From: Flavobacterium tibetense
Lineage (GTDB): Bacteria; Bacteroidota; Bacteroidia; Flavobacteriales; Flavobacteriaceae
Assembly: GCF_003293845.1 (NCBI RefSeq)
Contig: NZ_QLST01000002.1
Span: 1 to 64,000 of the forward strand
DNA length: 64,000 bases
Reading direction: 5' to 3'
The position numbers and the translations under genes are program-made. This document shows, in pieces, positions 7,444-15,591 of the stretch (position 1 is the stretch's first letter; each line of letters begins with the position of its first letter). Below the pieces are notes generated by a model that saw nothing but the letters and a program-made list of their open reading frames with translations, was not told where the DNA came from and ran no database searches.

Positions 7444-9132
7444 ATGAAAAACATTTTCACTTTCCTATTAATCAGTACTTTTATACTTGTTCAAGCACAG
7501 AAAACCAAAACTAACAACAACACCATAAAAGTAAGTTATTCCAAAAGTTACAACGGGAAACTCCAAGAAAACCAAGATAACATTTGGATTTTTTCTAATT
7601 CCAATGAAACGCTGATTACTTCAGAATACACTATTTTGCAGAAAAGTAATTTTCCTTACGAACAAACCCTAGTAAAACGGGATAAAAATGCACTTCTTCA
7701 AACAACACAATTGAATAAAAACGCTTCAACTTCTACTTTAGATAGCATTTCATTGGGAAAACAAAGCTTTGAATTTAGTGATGAAACCAAGAAAATTTTG
7801 GGATACAACTGTAAAAAAGCAAAAACAATTATCAATTCGAACACGATTGAACTTTGGTATACCAATGAATTGAACATTCATGGAGCACCAACCGTTTTAG
7901 GACAAAATTTAGGTTTGGTTTTGGAAATGGTTCGCAATGGGAATTTTGTAATTAGCGCTACCAAAATTGAAAAATTGAAAAATGAATCGCCATCGAATTT
8001 ATTGGCAAAAACTACTACTCCAAGTACTATTATTGACGGACTTTCCTATAAAGATTTGGTTTGGAAAAGTCGTTTTACTACGATTCCTGTTTTTAAAGAT
8101 GAAACGGTGAATTTTTCGTCGGAATCAAAATCGAATGATAGCATTTTTCGTTTTGCTAATGGAACAATTATCGTAAAAAAAGTAACTTTCCCTGAATTGA
8201 AAAAAGGAGAATTAGTGTTTTTAGATTTATTGGAACAATCGAATGGTGATGCTTATGATAGAACGGGTTCGGTTTTTGTAATTCCAGAAGATAAAAAGCA
8301 ATCCTTTTTTGATGGTTTACAAAATGGTGCGAATGTTTTACCCATTTACGAAAATGGAAACGGTAAAAAATACCAAGGCGTTGTAGCGACTGAAAATTAT
8401 TCACCAATTATTGAACTGATGCGTTTTTTCACACCATTTGGTATCAAACAGTACAATTACATTCAGTTGAAAGATAAAAATTGGCATGAAATTGTGCCGT
8501 ATCGCATGGATATTTCGGAATTAAAACCGAATTTATCAGGAAAAACGCTTTATGTTGGTACATTCATTGGCAACTACGACAAAGGCGGACATAAAATTTC
8601 CATGAATATCACGGTTCATCCCAGTGAAAGTATTTTGGACAACAATACCGTTTCGATTCCCTTATTTAATACAACCAATGTAATGGAAATGGCGGGTCAA
8701 GAATATGCCACAATGTTCAATCATGAAAAAGGTTTGGAAGTAACCTTTACTTTGGATAAAAAAGTAAAAAATGCACAATTGCGTTACATTACAACCGGTC
8801 ACGGTGGCTGGCAAAATGGCGATGAATTTCTTTTAAAACGCAATACGATTCTTTTAAACGGAAAAGAAGTATTCTCGTTTTTACCTTGGCGACAAGATTG
8901 CGGCGGTTATCGTTTATTCAATCCTGCTTCTGGAAATTTTAATGATGGCTTGTCTTCATCAGATTTGAGTCGCGCCAATTGGTGTCCAGGAACGGCTACG
9001 AATCCTGTTTTTATTGAATTGGGTGATTTGGATGTTGGGACGCACACCATTCAAGTAAAAATTCCACAAGGAGCAAACGAAGGTAGCAGTTTTAGTTCTT
9101 GGAATGTTTCTGGGGTTTTGATTGGGGAGTAA
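7444..9132 (+). CDS. Secreted PNGase F-like amidase with GLPGLI-like N-terminal domain
   Basis: The 562-residue protein has a signal peptide (cleavage near QAQ, 17-19). Residues about 25-180 resemble the GLPGLI family (LGYNCKKAKT, ELWYTNELN, LGLVLEM). From about 205 to the end it follows the two-part PNGase F fold: YDRTGSVFVI (D272, matching catalytic Asp60), HGGWQNGDEFLLKRNTI (E461, matching Glu206) and ANWCPGTA. The position of the second PNGase F glutamate (Glu118) seems to be G372. PNGase F cuts N-glycans from asparagine, so a glycoprotein-deglycosylating role, periplasmic or secreted, is likely. The length matches the longer PNGF-II type with an extra N-terminal domain. A possible -7 box TATATTTG lies at 7418-7425. 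Convergent with 9264. Confidence 0.8.
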   Translation: MKNIFTFLLISTFILVQAQKTKTNNNTIKVSYSKSYNGKLQENQDNIWIFSNSNETLITSEYTILQKSNFPYEQTLVKRDKNALLQTTQLNKNASTSTLDSISLGKQSFEFSDETKKILGYNCKKAKTIINSNTIELWYTNELNIHGAPTVLGQNLGLVLEMVRNGNFVISATKIEKLKNESPSNLLAKTTTPSTIIDGLSYKDLVWKSRFTTIPVFKDETVNFSSESKSNDSIFRFANGTIIVKKVTFPELKKGELVFLDLLEQSNGDAYDRTGSVFVIPEDKKQSFFDGLQNGANVLPIYENGNGKKYQGVVATENYSPIIELMRFFTPFGIKQYNYIQLKDKNWHEIVPYRMDISELKPNLSGKTLYVGTFIGNYDKGGHKISMNITVHPSESILDNNTVSIPLFNTTNVMEMAGQEYATMFNHEKGLEVTFTLDKKVKNAQLRYITTGHGGWQNGDEFLLKRNTILLNGKEVFSFLPWRQDCGGYRLFNPASGNFNDGLSSSDLSRANWCPGTATNPVFIELGDLDVGTHTIQVKIPQGANEGSSFSSWNVSGVLIGE

Positions 9133-9150
9133 TGGCCTAGTTTAAAAAAT

Positions 9151-9237
9151 TTAACCGCAAAGTTCGCAAGGTTTAAGCAAAGTTCGCGAAAATTTTAATT
9201 ACGTTCCTTGCGATTTCTAGGCGCTCTTTGCGGTTAA
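9151..9237. repeat. Inverted repeat of the ACCGCAAAG family
   Basis: The arms TTAACCGCAAAG (9151-9162) and CTTTGCGGTTAA (9226-9237) pair perfectly, and inner parts (TTCGCAAGG / CCTTGCGA) extend the hairpin. It separates two convergent genes and could stop transcription on both sides. Related single-arm copies lie at 35639, 38196 and 40079. Confidence 0.75.
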
Positions 9238-9263
9238 TAAAACTTCACATTCGAAACTAAAAC

Positions 9264-9521
9264 TTATTTATTTAATCGGTTTCTTCTTTTTTCTCTGAAT
9301 ATTATAAAAGTCATAATTATTATATTGAAAATTCCCAATGCTAATAATCCGTATTTTAATAATCCCGTGAGAAAAAATGTTGGAAATCCACTATAACGAC
9401 CTTTTTCAGATATTTGAACGAGTTCAGGAATTATTGTAGTATTCTCTAATAAAAAGAAACAGACAATACATAATACACTAACTATGTAAATCCTAAAGAC
9501 TTTAAAGTTCTTTTTATTCAT
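9264..9521 (-). CDS. Hypothetical protein with two membrane segments
   Basis: This 85-residue protein has a basic start (MNKKNFKVFRIYI), a first hydrophobic segment (about 10-30), a short polar stretch (VQISEKGRYSG), a second segment (about 48-70) and a basic end (REKRRNRLNK). No family is recognised. It lies 71 nt downstream of another unknown membrane protein and both are leftward, so they may form a pair. The base composition is low-GC like its neighbours. Confidence 0.6.
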   Translation of the reverse strand: MNKKNFKVFRIYIVSVLCIVCFFLLENTTIIPELVQISEKGRYSGFPTFFLTGLLKYGLLALGIFNIIIMTFIIFREKRRNRLNK

Positions 9522-9592
9522 TTGTTACTTATAATATTTTTGGTAATTAAATTCGAATTTATACTAAATAGACATAATAAAAATTAATTTTG

Positions 9593-10192
9593 CTACTCTT
9601 TTTTAATATCAAATTCATATTTATAAGGATTTTCCGAATCCATCTTTCCATCATGATAGATTAAAAATTCAATCTGACTATTATACTTTTTTTCAACTTC
9701 AATTTTTTCAATACCTTGTAAACACAGACTACTTTCATAGTAAATTTCTTTGTCAAAAATCAAAAATTGAGTTTCTGTGATATGAACTATTTCGCCACAT
9801 GACAAAAAACCACCATTTGTAACGATAATTTTTTTATTATTATCAAAATCAAATTCTTTTAATTTTTGTCCAAATAAAAGTGTAAAAATGCTCACAACTA
9901 ATAAAGGAGTTAAAACGAAAGTGGTTATTAATACTTTAAATATTGTGTTTTTAAAAATCACAAAATAAAATATTGTAATAGAAATAAATAAAATCGCAAT
10001 TATATTAAAAGTAAATTGCCCTTTTAGTCTAAATCCGTTATAAGAAAAAAGAAAAAATGTCAAAAACAATATTGAGTTAATAACTAACAATTTACCAATT
10101 AGTTTTTCCGATTTAGGAGAACTGAATTTTATAAAAAACGGAATACAATTCAGGAAAACTATAAGTAAAACAAAAGCTATAAATGACATCAT
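9593..10192 (-). CDS. Hypothetical membrane protein
   Basis: This 199-residue protein has four hydrophobic segments in its first 110 residues (near 3-20, 33-50, 60-80, 88-108). A soluble C-terminal domain of mixed beta character follows (IIVTNGGFLSCGEIVHITETQFLIF) and ends with charged residues. The GKLL between segments one and two suggests a compact four-helix bundle. I do not recognise a family. The gene and its downstream neighbour at 9264 look like a small leftward unit sitting between better-known genes. Confidence 0.65.
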   Translation of the reverse strand: MMSFIAFVLLIVFLNCIPFFIKFSSPKSEKLIGKLLVINSILFLTFFLFSYNGFRLKGQFTFNIIAILFISITIFYFVIFKNTIFKVLITTFVLTPLLVVSIFTLLFGQKLKEFDFDNNKKIIVTNGGFLSCGEIVHITETQFLIFDKEIYYESSLCLQGIEKIEVEKKYNSQIEFLIYHDGKMDSENPYKYEFDIKKE

Positions 10193-10219
10193 TCTTTCTA
10201 ATTGTTTTTATCTATTTAT

Positions 10220-10261
10220 TAAAAAAAAAAGAGCTTGCGAACTTATGAAGTAAACAAGCTC
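10220..10261 (-). terminator. Terminator after the cystathionine beta-synthase gene
   Basis: Hairpin GAGCTTG...CAAGCTC with an inner ACTT/AAGT pairing, followed on the minus strand by about ten T. It lies 18 nt beyond the stop of the 10280 gene. Confidence 0.8.
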
Positions 10262-10279
10262 AGCTTTATAAATTGCGAT

Positions 10280-11641
10280 TTACTTTATCGAATTGATAAT
10301 ATCGTGTTTAGTAATAATATGATGTTTTCCGTTTCCTAAATCTACTAAAACGGCTTGGTTTTCTTTGGTGATTAATTTGGAAACTTCTTCAATACTCGCA
10401 TTTTTGCTAACCATTGGGAATGGCGCTCCCATCACTTCACGAATAGGTCTTTCAGCCGTGTTTTTATCTGAAATATAACTTTGGAATAAATCCGATTCAT
10501 CAACTGAACCTACAAATCCGTTTACGTCAATTACTGGAATTTGTGAAATTTTATATTTTCTCATGCGCTCAATAGCGTGCGAAACTAACTCTTCCGTACG
10601 AACCACAACTAATGGTTTGTCAATATGTTCTTTGATTAAATCTTCTGCTTTTGTGATTTCTTCTTCCAAAAAGCCTCTTTCGCGCATCCAATCGTCGTTG
10701 AACATTTTTCCAACATAACGACTTCCAGAATCATGGAATAAAACAACCACTACATCGTCTGGCTTGAAGTGTTCTTTTAATTGTAATAAACCCTTTACAG
10801 CAGCTCCAGCTGAATTTCCAACGAAAATCCCTTCTTCCAAAGCAATTTTTCTGGTGTAAACCGCTGCATCTTTATCAGTAACTTTTGTAAAACCGTCGAT
10901 TAATGAAAAATCTACGTTTTGAGGTAAAATATCTTCTCCAATTCCTTCCGTGATGTACGAATAAATTTCGTTTTCATCGAAAATTCCGGTTTCATGGTAT
11001 TTTTTGAATACGGAACCATAAGTATCAATTCCCCAAATTTTGATATTTGGATTTTTTTCTTTCAAATATTTAGCCACACCAGAAATAGTTCCACCAGTTC
11101 CCACTCCAACCACAAAATGCGTGATTTTACCTTCGGTTTGTTCCCAAATTTCTGGTCCTGTTTGTTCGTAGTGCGCAATGGCATTACTTGGATTATCGTA
11201 TTGATTTACGTACCAAGAATTTGGAATTTCTTCTCCTAATTTTTTTGAAACGGAATAGTACGAACGTGGATCGGTTGGCTCCACATCCGTTGGACAAACA
11301 ATTACTTTTGCTCCAACAGCACGTAAAATATCTGATTTTTCTTTAGACTGTTTGTCAGAAATCACAAAAATACATTTGTACCCTTTCACAATGGCAGCCA
11401 ATGCTAAGCCCATTCCAGTATTCCCTGAAGTTCCTTCGATGATGGTTCCACCTGGTTTTAAACGTCCGTCGGCTTCGGCATCTTCAATCATTTTTACGGC
11501 CATTCTGTCTTTTACAGAATTTCCTGGATTAAAGGTTTCTACTTTAGCTAGTACCAAAGCATCAATTTCGGCAGTTACTTTGTTTAGTTTTACTAATGGC
11601 GTGTTGCCAATGGTTTCTAATATGTTTTTTGCGTATTTCAT
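10280..11641 (-). CDS. Cystathionine beta-synthase-like PLP enzyme with CBS domains
   Basis: 453 residues. The N-terminal part is a fold-type II PLP enzyme: IGNTPLVKLN, the PLP lysine K44 in GNSVKDRMA, the substrate loop EGTSGNTG (about 69-76) and the phosphate-binding GVGTGGTISG. Residues about 335-453 hold a pair of CBS domains (YKISQIPVID; KENQAVLVDLGNGKHHIITKHDI). The enzyme makes cystathionine from serine and homocysteine, or cysteine from O-acetylserine; the two cannot be separated by eye. The start at 11641 is preferred because a -7 box (11687-11694) places transcription start near 11680, downstream of the longer frame start at 11689. Monocistronic with its own terminator. Confidence 0.9.
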   Translation of the reverse strand: MKYAKNILETIGNTPLVKLNKVTAEIDALVLAKVETFNPGNSVKDRMAVKMIEDAEADGRLKPGGTIIEGTSGNTGMGLALAAIVKGYKCIFVISDKQSKEKSDILRAVGAKVIVCPTDVEPTDPRSYYSVSKKLGEEIPNSWYVNQYDNPSNAIAHYEQTGPEIWEQTEGKITHFVVGVGTGGTISGVAKYLKEKNPNIKIWGIDTYGSVFKKYHETGIFDENEIYSYITEGIGEDILPQNVDFSLIDGFTKVTDKDAAVYTRKIALEEGIFVGNSAGAAVKGLLQLKEHFKPDDVVVVLFHDSGSRYVGKMFNDDWMRERGFLEEEITKAEDLIKEHIDKPLVVVRTEELVSHAIERMRKYKISQIPVIDVNGFVGSVDESDLFQSYISDKNTAERPIREVMGAPFPMVSKNASIEEVSKLITKENQAVLVDLGNGKHHIITKHDIINSIK

Positions 11642-11686
11642 TTTTAAGGTAATGGGTAATTGGTTATGGGTAATAGATATTTTGTG

Positions 11687-11694
11687 CAAAGATA
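11687..11694 (-). promoter_or_regulatory. -7 promoter box of the 10280 gene
   Basis: Minus strand TATCTTTG matches TAnnTTTG. No clear -33 TTTG is seen at the right distance. The leader of about 39 nt would contain a TTACCCAT-type repeat. Confidence 0.45.
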
Positions 11695-12058
11695 GTAGGA
11701 TTTTTTGAATTATTTGATGGATGATGGATGATGGGTGATGGAAGTTTACTAAACTTCGTTTAGCTGTTGCCTATGGTTAGGAGGTTCCTCGCAAGCTCGG
11801 AATGACAAATCAAGTGCAAATTCAAAAAACAAATTCAAGTTCCAATTTTTAAACATATAAGTCATATAAATTGTTATTAAGTTTATTTTTTTTCGTTGAT
11901 AAGTCCATATAAGATTTCAAAAATTATTTCAATTTTTCTAATCTGTGTTCCAAAAAAATTAAGCTCAAAAAGTAAAACTATACCTGAAAATCAACTTGAA
12001 ACCTGAAACTTGAAACAAAACAGAATAATCAGAATACCCAATCGATTCGTTTCTAAAA
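11695..12058. other. Intergenic region with low-complexity repeats, no gene seen
   Basis: About 360 bases without a supported frame. It holds a GATGGATGATGG-type repeat (11716-11741), the phrase TTCCTCGCAAGCTCGGAATG (about 11785-11804), and CTTGAAACCTGAAACTTGAA near 11995. Such phrases recur between genes in this window and look like dispersed intergenic repeats. Confidence 0.6.
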
Positions 12059-13939
12059 TTATTTAAAGAAATTCCATACCAATCCGAAACGCACTAGAAA
12101 ATCGCGATACGGATAATTAGGTGCGGAATAGAAATTATATCCTGTAAATGACGAATTGAAGTGTTCGGCTTTTAGGAAAATTCGAGTTTGTTTGACTTTT
12201 GCGTTGATGAAAAAATCGAACATAGGGAAATTTCCGATTTTTGTTTCGTTTTGCACGTAAAATTCGCCCAACAAAGGATTGTAATCATTAGCGTAATATT
12301 CGGTAAAATAATTGAATATGATTCCTGTTTGAATTTCCATAGCATTTTTGAAAACGTAATCGGTAAAATACAAGGTATTTCTAGTTACAATTTGTGGCAC
12401 GTTAAGCACATTGTCGGCCTGATCAACAGCTTGGTATAAAATGGTATTATCTAGAGCAAATTTTCCAACACGAAATTCTTTATTTGCTTTTACCGAAAGA
12501 TAATTTATGGTATTTGCATACTGAAACGGTTTGACTTGCAAGTCCGCTATATCATTAGTTTCATTAGCAAAAAACAAATAATCGTTTAATACTGTATAAT
12601 TAACTTCCAAATTCAACCACTTAGTTTTGGCTTCGGCTTGAAATTGGTTTCTTTTTTCGGTTTTGAAATTGTTTGCCCAATTGTATTCTACATAACTACT
12701 TTGGTACAATGAGAAGTTCAAATTTGGAATAGTATTTAACTTACTGTACTTGAACCCAAATTGATAATCTTCGTTGATTTTGTATTGTAAATTAGCTTCA
12801 ATCGCTGAAACATTTTGGTCAGTAATACTATTCGTTACTGAAGCGTTGATTTTTAACTTATTAATGTTGTACGAATAATTCCCTCCCAAAGATGTAATTC
12901 GGTCATTTAATGCATTGGGAACTTGGATATTTCCAAATTCGTCGTAAATGATATTGCTATAGTAATAATTAAACGCATTATCTTCAAGGAAAACGCTAAC
13001 ATCACCGTATTTTTTGGTTGTAAAAGCAGTTCCTACTTTGTTGTACAAGTGATTATAACGTGTTTTATTGTTGATTCTAGTAGAGAAAGAATCTCCAAAA
13101 CGCTCGCTTAAAGTAGGTTGTGTAAATTCAAAAAACTTGTATTCGTGATTGAACTGATGGAAAATCACCAAATTATTTGGATTATTTTTATTCAGTTTGT
13201 AATAATGGTCGATAAAAAAACGATGTCCCTTTAAAAAGGAAGTTGCATCACGAAAATATACGTCTAAACGTTCCCTGTTATCGAATGGAGGTTCGCTAAT
13301 TTCGAAAAGTGAAATATCGGTAATTCCTCCATTTTCTTGGTTGGAAATATCTTGTCCTGTGAAATGCGCGTTTAAGAAATAGCGTTTATCTTTGGTAAAA
13401 TAACTGGTCGTAAATCGGAAATTTCCTGAACTGGAAATATTGTTTATATATTTTCCAATGGAACGCAATCCTTTGTAGGCTATAGAAAAATTAAGATTAG
13501 GCTTTGTATTTACAGTCAAGAAAGCATCTAATGATTGTCCTTGTGTCATTACAGTTTTGAAATACAAATCTGATAATGGTGTTGGTACATTGTAATATTT
13601 GATATCATTAACCTCCAAATAATTGAAATGTTTGGCTGTAAAACCCATATTCGGGAAAATACTTTTATTGGAATAATTGAAATCTAAGGTATTATAAGTA
13701 TGCCCTTCGTTAGCAAAAGCAATTAATCCAAAAATATCTTTGCGAAGTAAGTTGTATTTGTATTCCTTTTGAATGGTTAAAGTGGTATCTACAAAAGTGG
13801 TATCTTTTTGTAGGGTATAGATTTTGTATAGGTTGATTGGGGGTTTTTCAGGTTTTTGTTGAGATGAAATACTATCCTCTTTGCTTTCTTGAGCAAAACA
13901 AATAGATGAAAACAAAATAAGTAAAAAAAAATGTTTCAT
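12059..13939 (-). CDS. Putative porin, outer-membrane beta-barrel
   Basis: This 626-residue protein has a signal peptide (MKHFFLLILFSSICFAQ), a short polar linker, and then a long series of alternating strands rich in Tyr, Asn and Phe. It ends in FLVRFGLVWNFFK, the terminal-aromatic pattern of barrel proteins. The overall pattern (LRKDIFGLIAFANEGHTYNTLDFN and later RNQFQAEAKTKWLNLEVNYTVLNDYLFF) fits the Bacteroidota putative porin family. It probably forms a channel in the outer membrane. Solute unknown. No plug domain or TonB box is seen, so it is not a TonB-dependent receptor. It stands alone, leftward, with no clear operon partner. Confidence 0.75.
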   Translation of the reverse strand: MKHFFLLILFSSICFAQESKEDSISSQQKPEKPPINLYKIYTLQKDTTFVDTTLTIQKEYKYNLLRKDIFGLIAFANEGHTYNTLDFNYSNKSIFPNMGFTAKHFNYLEVNDIKYYNVPTPLSDLYFKTVMTQGQSLDAFLTVNTKPNLNFSIAYKGLRSIGKYINNISSSGNFRFTTSYFTKDKRYFLNAHFTGQDISNQENGGITDISLFEISEPPFDNRERLDVYFRDATSFLKGHRFFIDHYYKLNKNNPNNLVIFHQFNHEYKFFEFTQPTLSERFGDSFSTRINNKTRYNHLYNKVGTAFTTKKYGDVSVFLEDNAFNYYYSNIIYDEFGNIQVPNALNDRITSLGGNYSYNINKLKINASVTNSITDQNVSAIEANLQYKINEDYQFGFKYSKLNTIPNLNFSLYQSSYVEYNWANNFKTEKRNQFQAEAKTKWLNLEVNYTVLNDYLFFANETNDIADLQVKPFQYANTINYLSVKANKEFRVGKFALDNTILYQAVDQADNVLNVPQIVTRNTLYFTDYVFKNAMEIQTGIIFNYFTEYYANDYNPLLGEFYVQNETKIGNFPMFDFFINAKVKQTRIFLKAEHFNSSFTGYNFYSAPNYPYRDFLVRFGLVWNFFK

Positions 13940-13980
13940 TTGATAAAATAATAGAACAAATGTAATGAGAAAATAGTAAT

Positions 13981-14010
13981 AAAAAAAGGGCTACAAAACT
14001 GTAGCCCTTT
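13981..14010 (-). terminator. Terminator after susD-like gene
   Basis: Stem AAAGGGCTACA/TGTAGCCCTTT (11 bp) with loop AAAC and a run of seven T on the minus strand. It ends the susC-susD unit, 26 nt past the stop. Confidence 0.85.
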
Positions 14011-14035
14011 AAAATTTATAATAAACTAAATATTA

Positions 14036-15580
14036 TTAGTAACCAGCATTTTGTTGAATTCCTCCATTACCATTAATTTCAGCTTGTGGGATTGGTAAAG
14101 CCCACTTGTGACTAGTTAATGGTAAGTTAGCAGGATCTCCACCAGGAATATTTAAACCATCAGTATTATAATCCATCGGATCTCTATCTAAACCAGAAAT
14201 ACCAGCTTGAACTCCTAAACGTTTGATATCAATATAACGGTGACCTTCGAAAGCTAATTCTAAACGTCTTTCGTCTAAAACAGCTTTCCAAGCAGCAGTA
14301 ACATTAGCATAAACAGGAAGTGCTTGATCAGACCCGTAACGAGCATCTCTAATAGCATCAATAGCTGTAGCAGTACCAATCAAATCAGAAGCAGCAGCTC
14401 TACATTCCGCTTTGATCAAATACATTTCAGAAAGTCTCATTACTTTATGACCATTATTGTTTGCATTTGTAGCAGTAGTAGCCCAAGTGTTAGTACCTGT
14501 AGCAACACCACCGTGCTTATGTAAAATTAAACGATCGGTTGATAAGTAATCTGCAGAAGTTTGATAACTTGGATCAATAACTGAAGATGGAGCAATAATA
14601 GTATTTCTTCTAATATCAGATGGGTTAGCGTTTAAGATATTAAACAATGCTCTACCTACTTCATAAAACGGAGAACCACCAGCATTTGGACGAACTGAAC
14701 ACCACCCATTATGTAAGTTACCCCCTTGCGTATTCTGTTGCTGTGTTCTGTGTAAAGTAAAGATAATTTCTCTGTTTGCAGCGTAAGTATCTCTCCAAAA
14801 CATATCCGTATACTGTGCAGTTGTAGCTAATTGAATACCTGAAGTTGTTATAACATCATCTGCCCAAATTTCTGCATTAGGGTAATCACCTTTGTAAGCA
14901 TAAGCACGGGCTTTTAAACCTTTAGCAAAAACAGGTCTAGCATATCTCTCACTAGTAGAAGCACCATCAACAGCAAAAATTGCTAAAGCATCATCTAAAT
15001 CTTGGTGAATTTGCGTGTAGAAAACTGCATTAGTTACACGAGATGGTCTCTCATCTGTACCAATAATTCTATTTGCTAAAATACCCGCTAAAGCAGCATC
15101 ATCTTTAGTATTTGGTGAAAAATAAGCCAAAATATTCAAATGCGCATAAGCACGTAAAACCAAAGCCTCAGCTTTTATTCTATTGATTAATGCTTGATCA
15201 GCAGCATCAACAGCAACAATTCTACTAGAAAAATCAATTACACGATTGATTCTAGCCAAAGCAAAATAATTAGATTGCCAAATAGTAGTAGGAGCAGCAG
15301 AAGCTGGGAAAATATTGAATACAATTTCAGTATTTACACCTTGTCCACCATTATTAAAACCTTTAGTAGCCTCATCAGTAAAAACAGAAGTAAAAACTGC
15401 TGCTTCTCTGTTTGTTAGGATATTATATCCTGAATTCAATAATCTCTGTAACTCATTTGAGTTTGTAACAGCAACCTGATCTGTAAGCTGTCCAGGAACG
15501 AAAGTCTCTGTAAGATCTTCGTCACAAGAAACAAACATAAAGCCTGTTGCTACGAATAATAAACTTAATAATTTTTTCAT
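14036..15580 (-). CDS. SusD/RagB family nutrient-binding lipoprotein
   Basis: 514 residues with a lipoprotein signal (lipobox FVSC, Cys19) followed by acidic residues (CDEDL), as in surface-exported Bacteroidota lipoproteins. The body shows SusD features: an N-terminal helical TPR-like part (ALVLRAYAHLNILAYF) and the C-terminal block SEMYLIKAECRAAA ... LDERRLELAFEGHRYIDIKRLG. SusD proteins sit over the SusC barrel and capture glycans or other large nutrients. The stop of susC lies 11 nt upstream of this start, so the two are co-transcribed. No glycoside hydrolase, protease or sigma/anti-sigma gene sits next to the pair, so the substrate is open. Confidence 0.93.
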   Translation of the reverse strand: MKKLLSLLFVATGFMFVSCDEDLTETFVPGQLTDQVAVTNSNELQRLLNSGYNILTNREAAVFTSVFTDEATKGFNNGGQGVNTEIVFNIFPASAAPTTIWQSNYFALARINRVIDFSSRIVAVDAADQALINRIKAEALVLRAYAHLNILAYFSPNTKDDAALAGILANRIIGTDERPSRVTNAVFYTQIHQDLDDALAIFAVDGASTSERYARPVFAKGLKARAYAYKGDYPNAEIWADDVITTSGIQLATTAQYTDMFWRDTYAANREIIFTLHRTQQQNTQGGNLHNGWCSVRPNAGGSPFYEVGRALFNILNANPSDIRRNTIIAPSSVIDPSYQTSADYLSTDRLILHKHGGVATGTNTWATTATNANNNGHKVMRLSEMYLIKAECRAAASDLIGTATAIDAIRDARYGSDQALPVYANVTAAWKAVLDERRLELAFEGHRYIDIKRLGVQAGISGLDRDPMDYNTDGLNIPGGDPANLPLTSHKWALPIPQAEINGNGGIQQNAGY

Positions 15581-15591
15581 AGTTTTATTTT

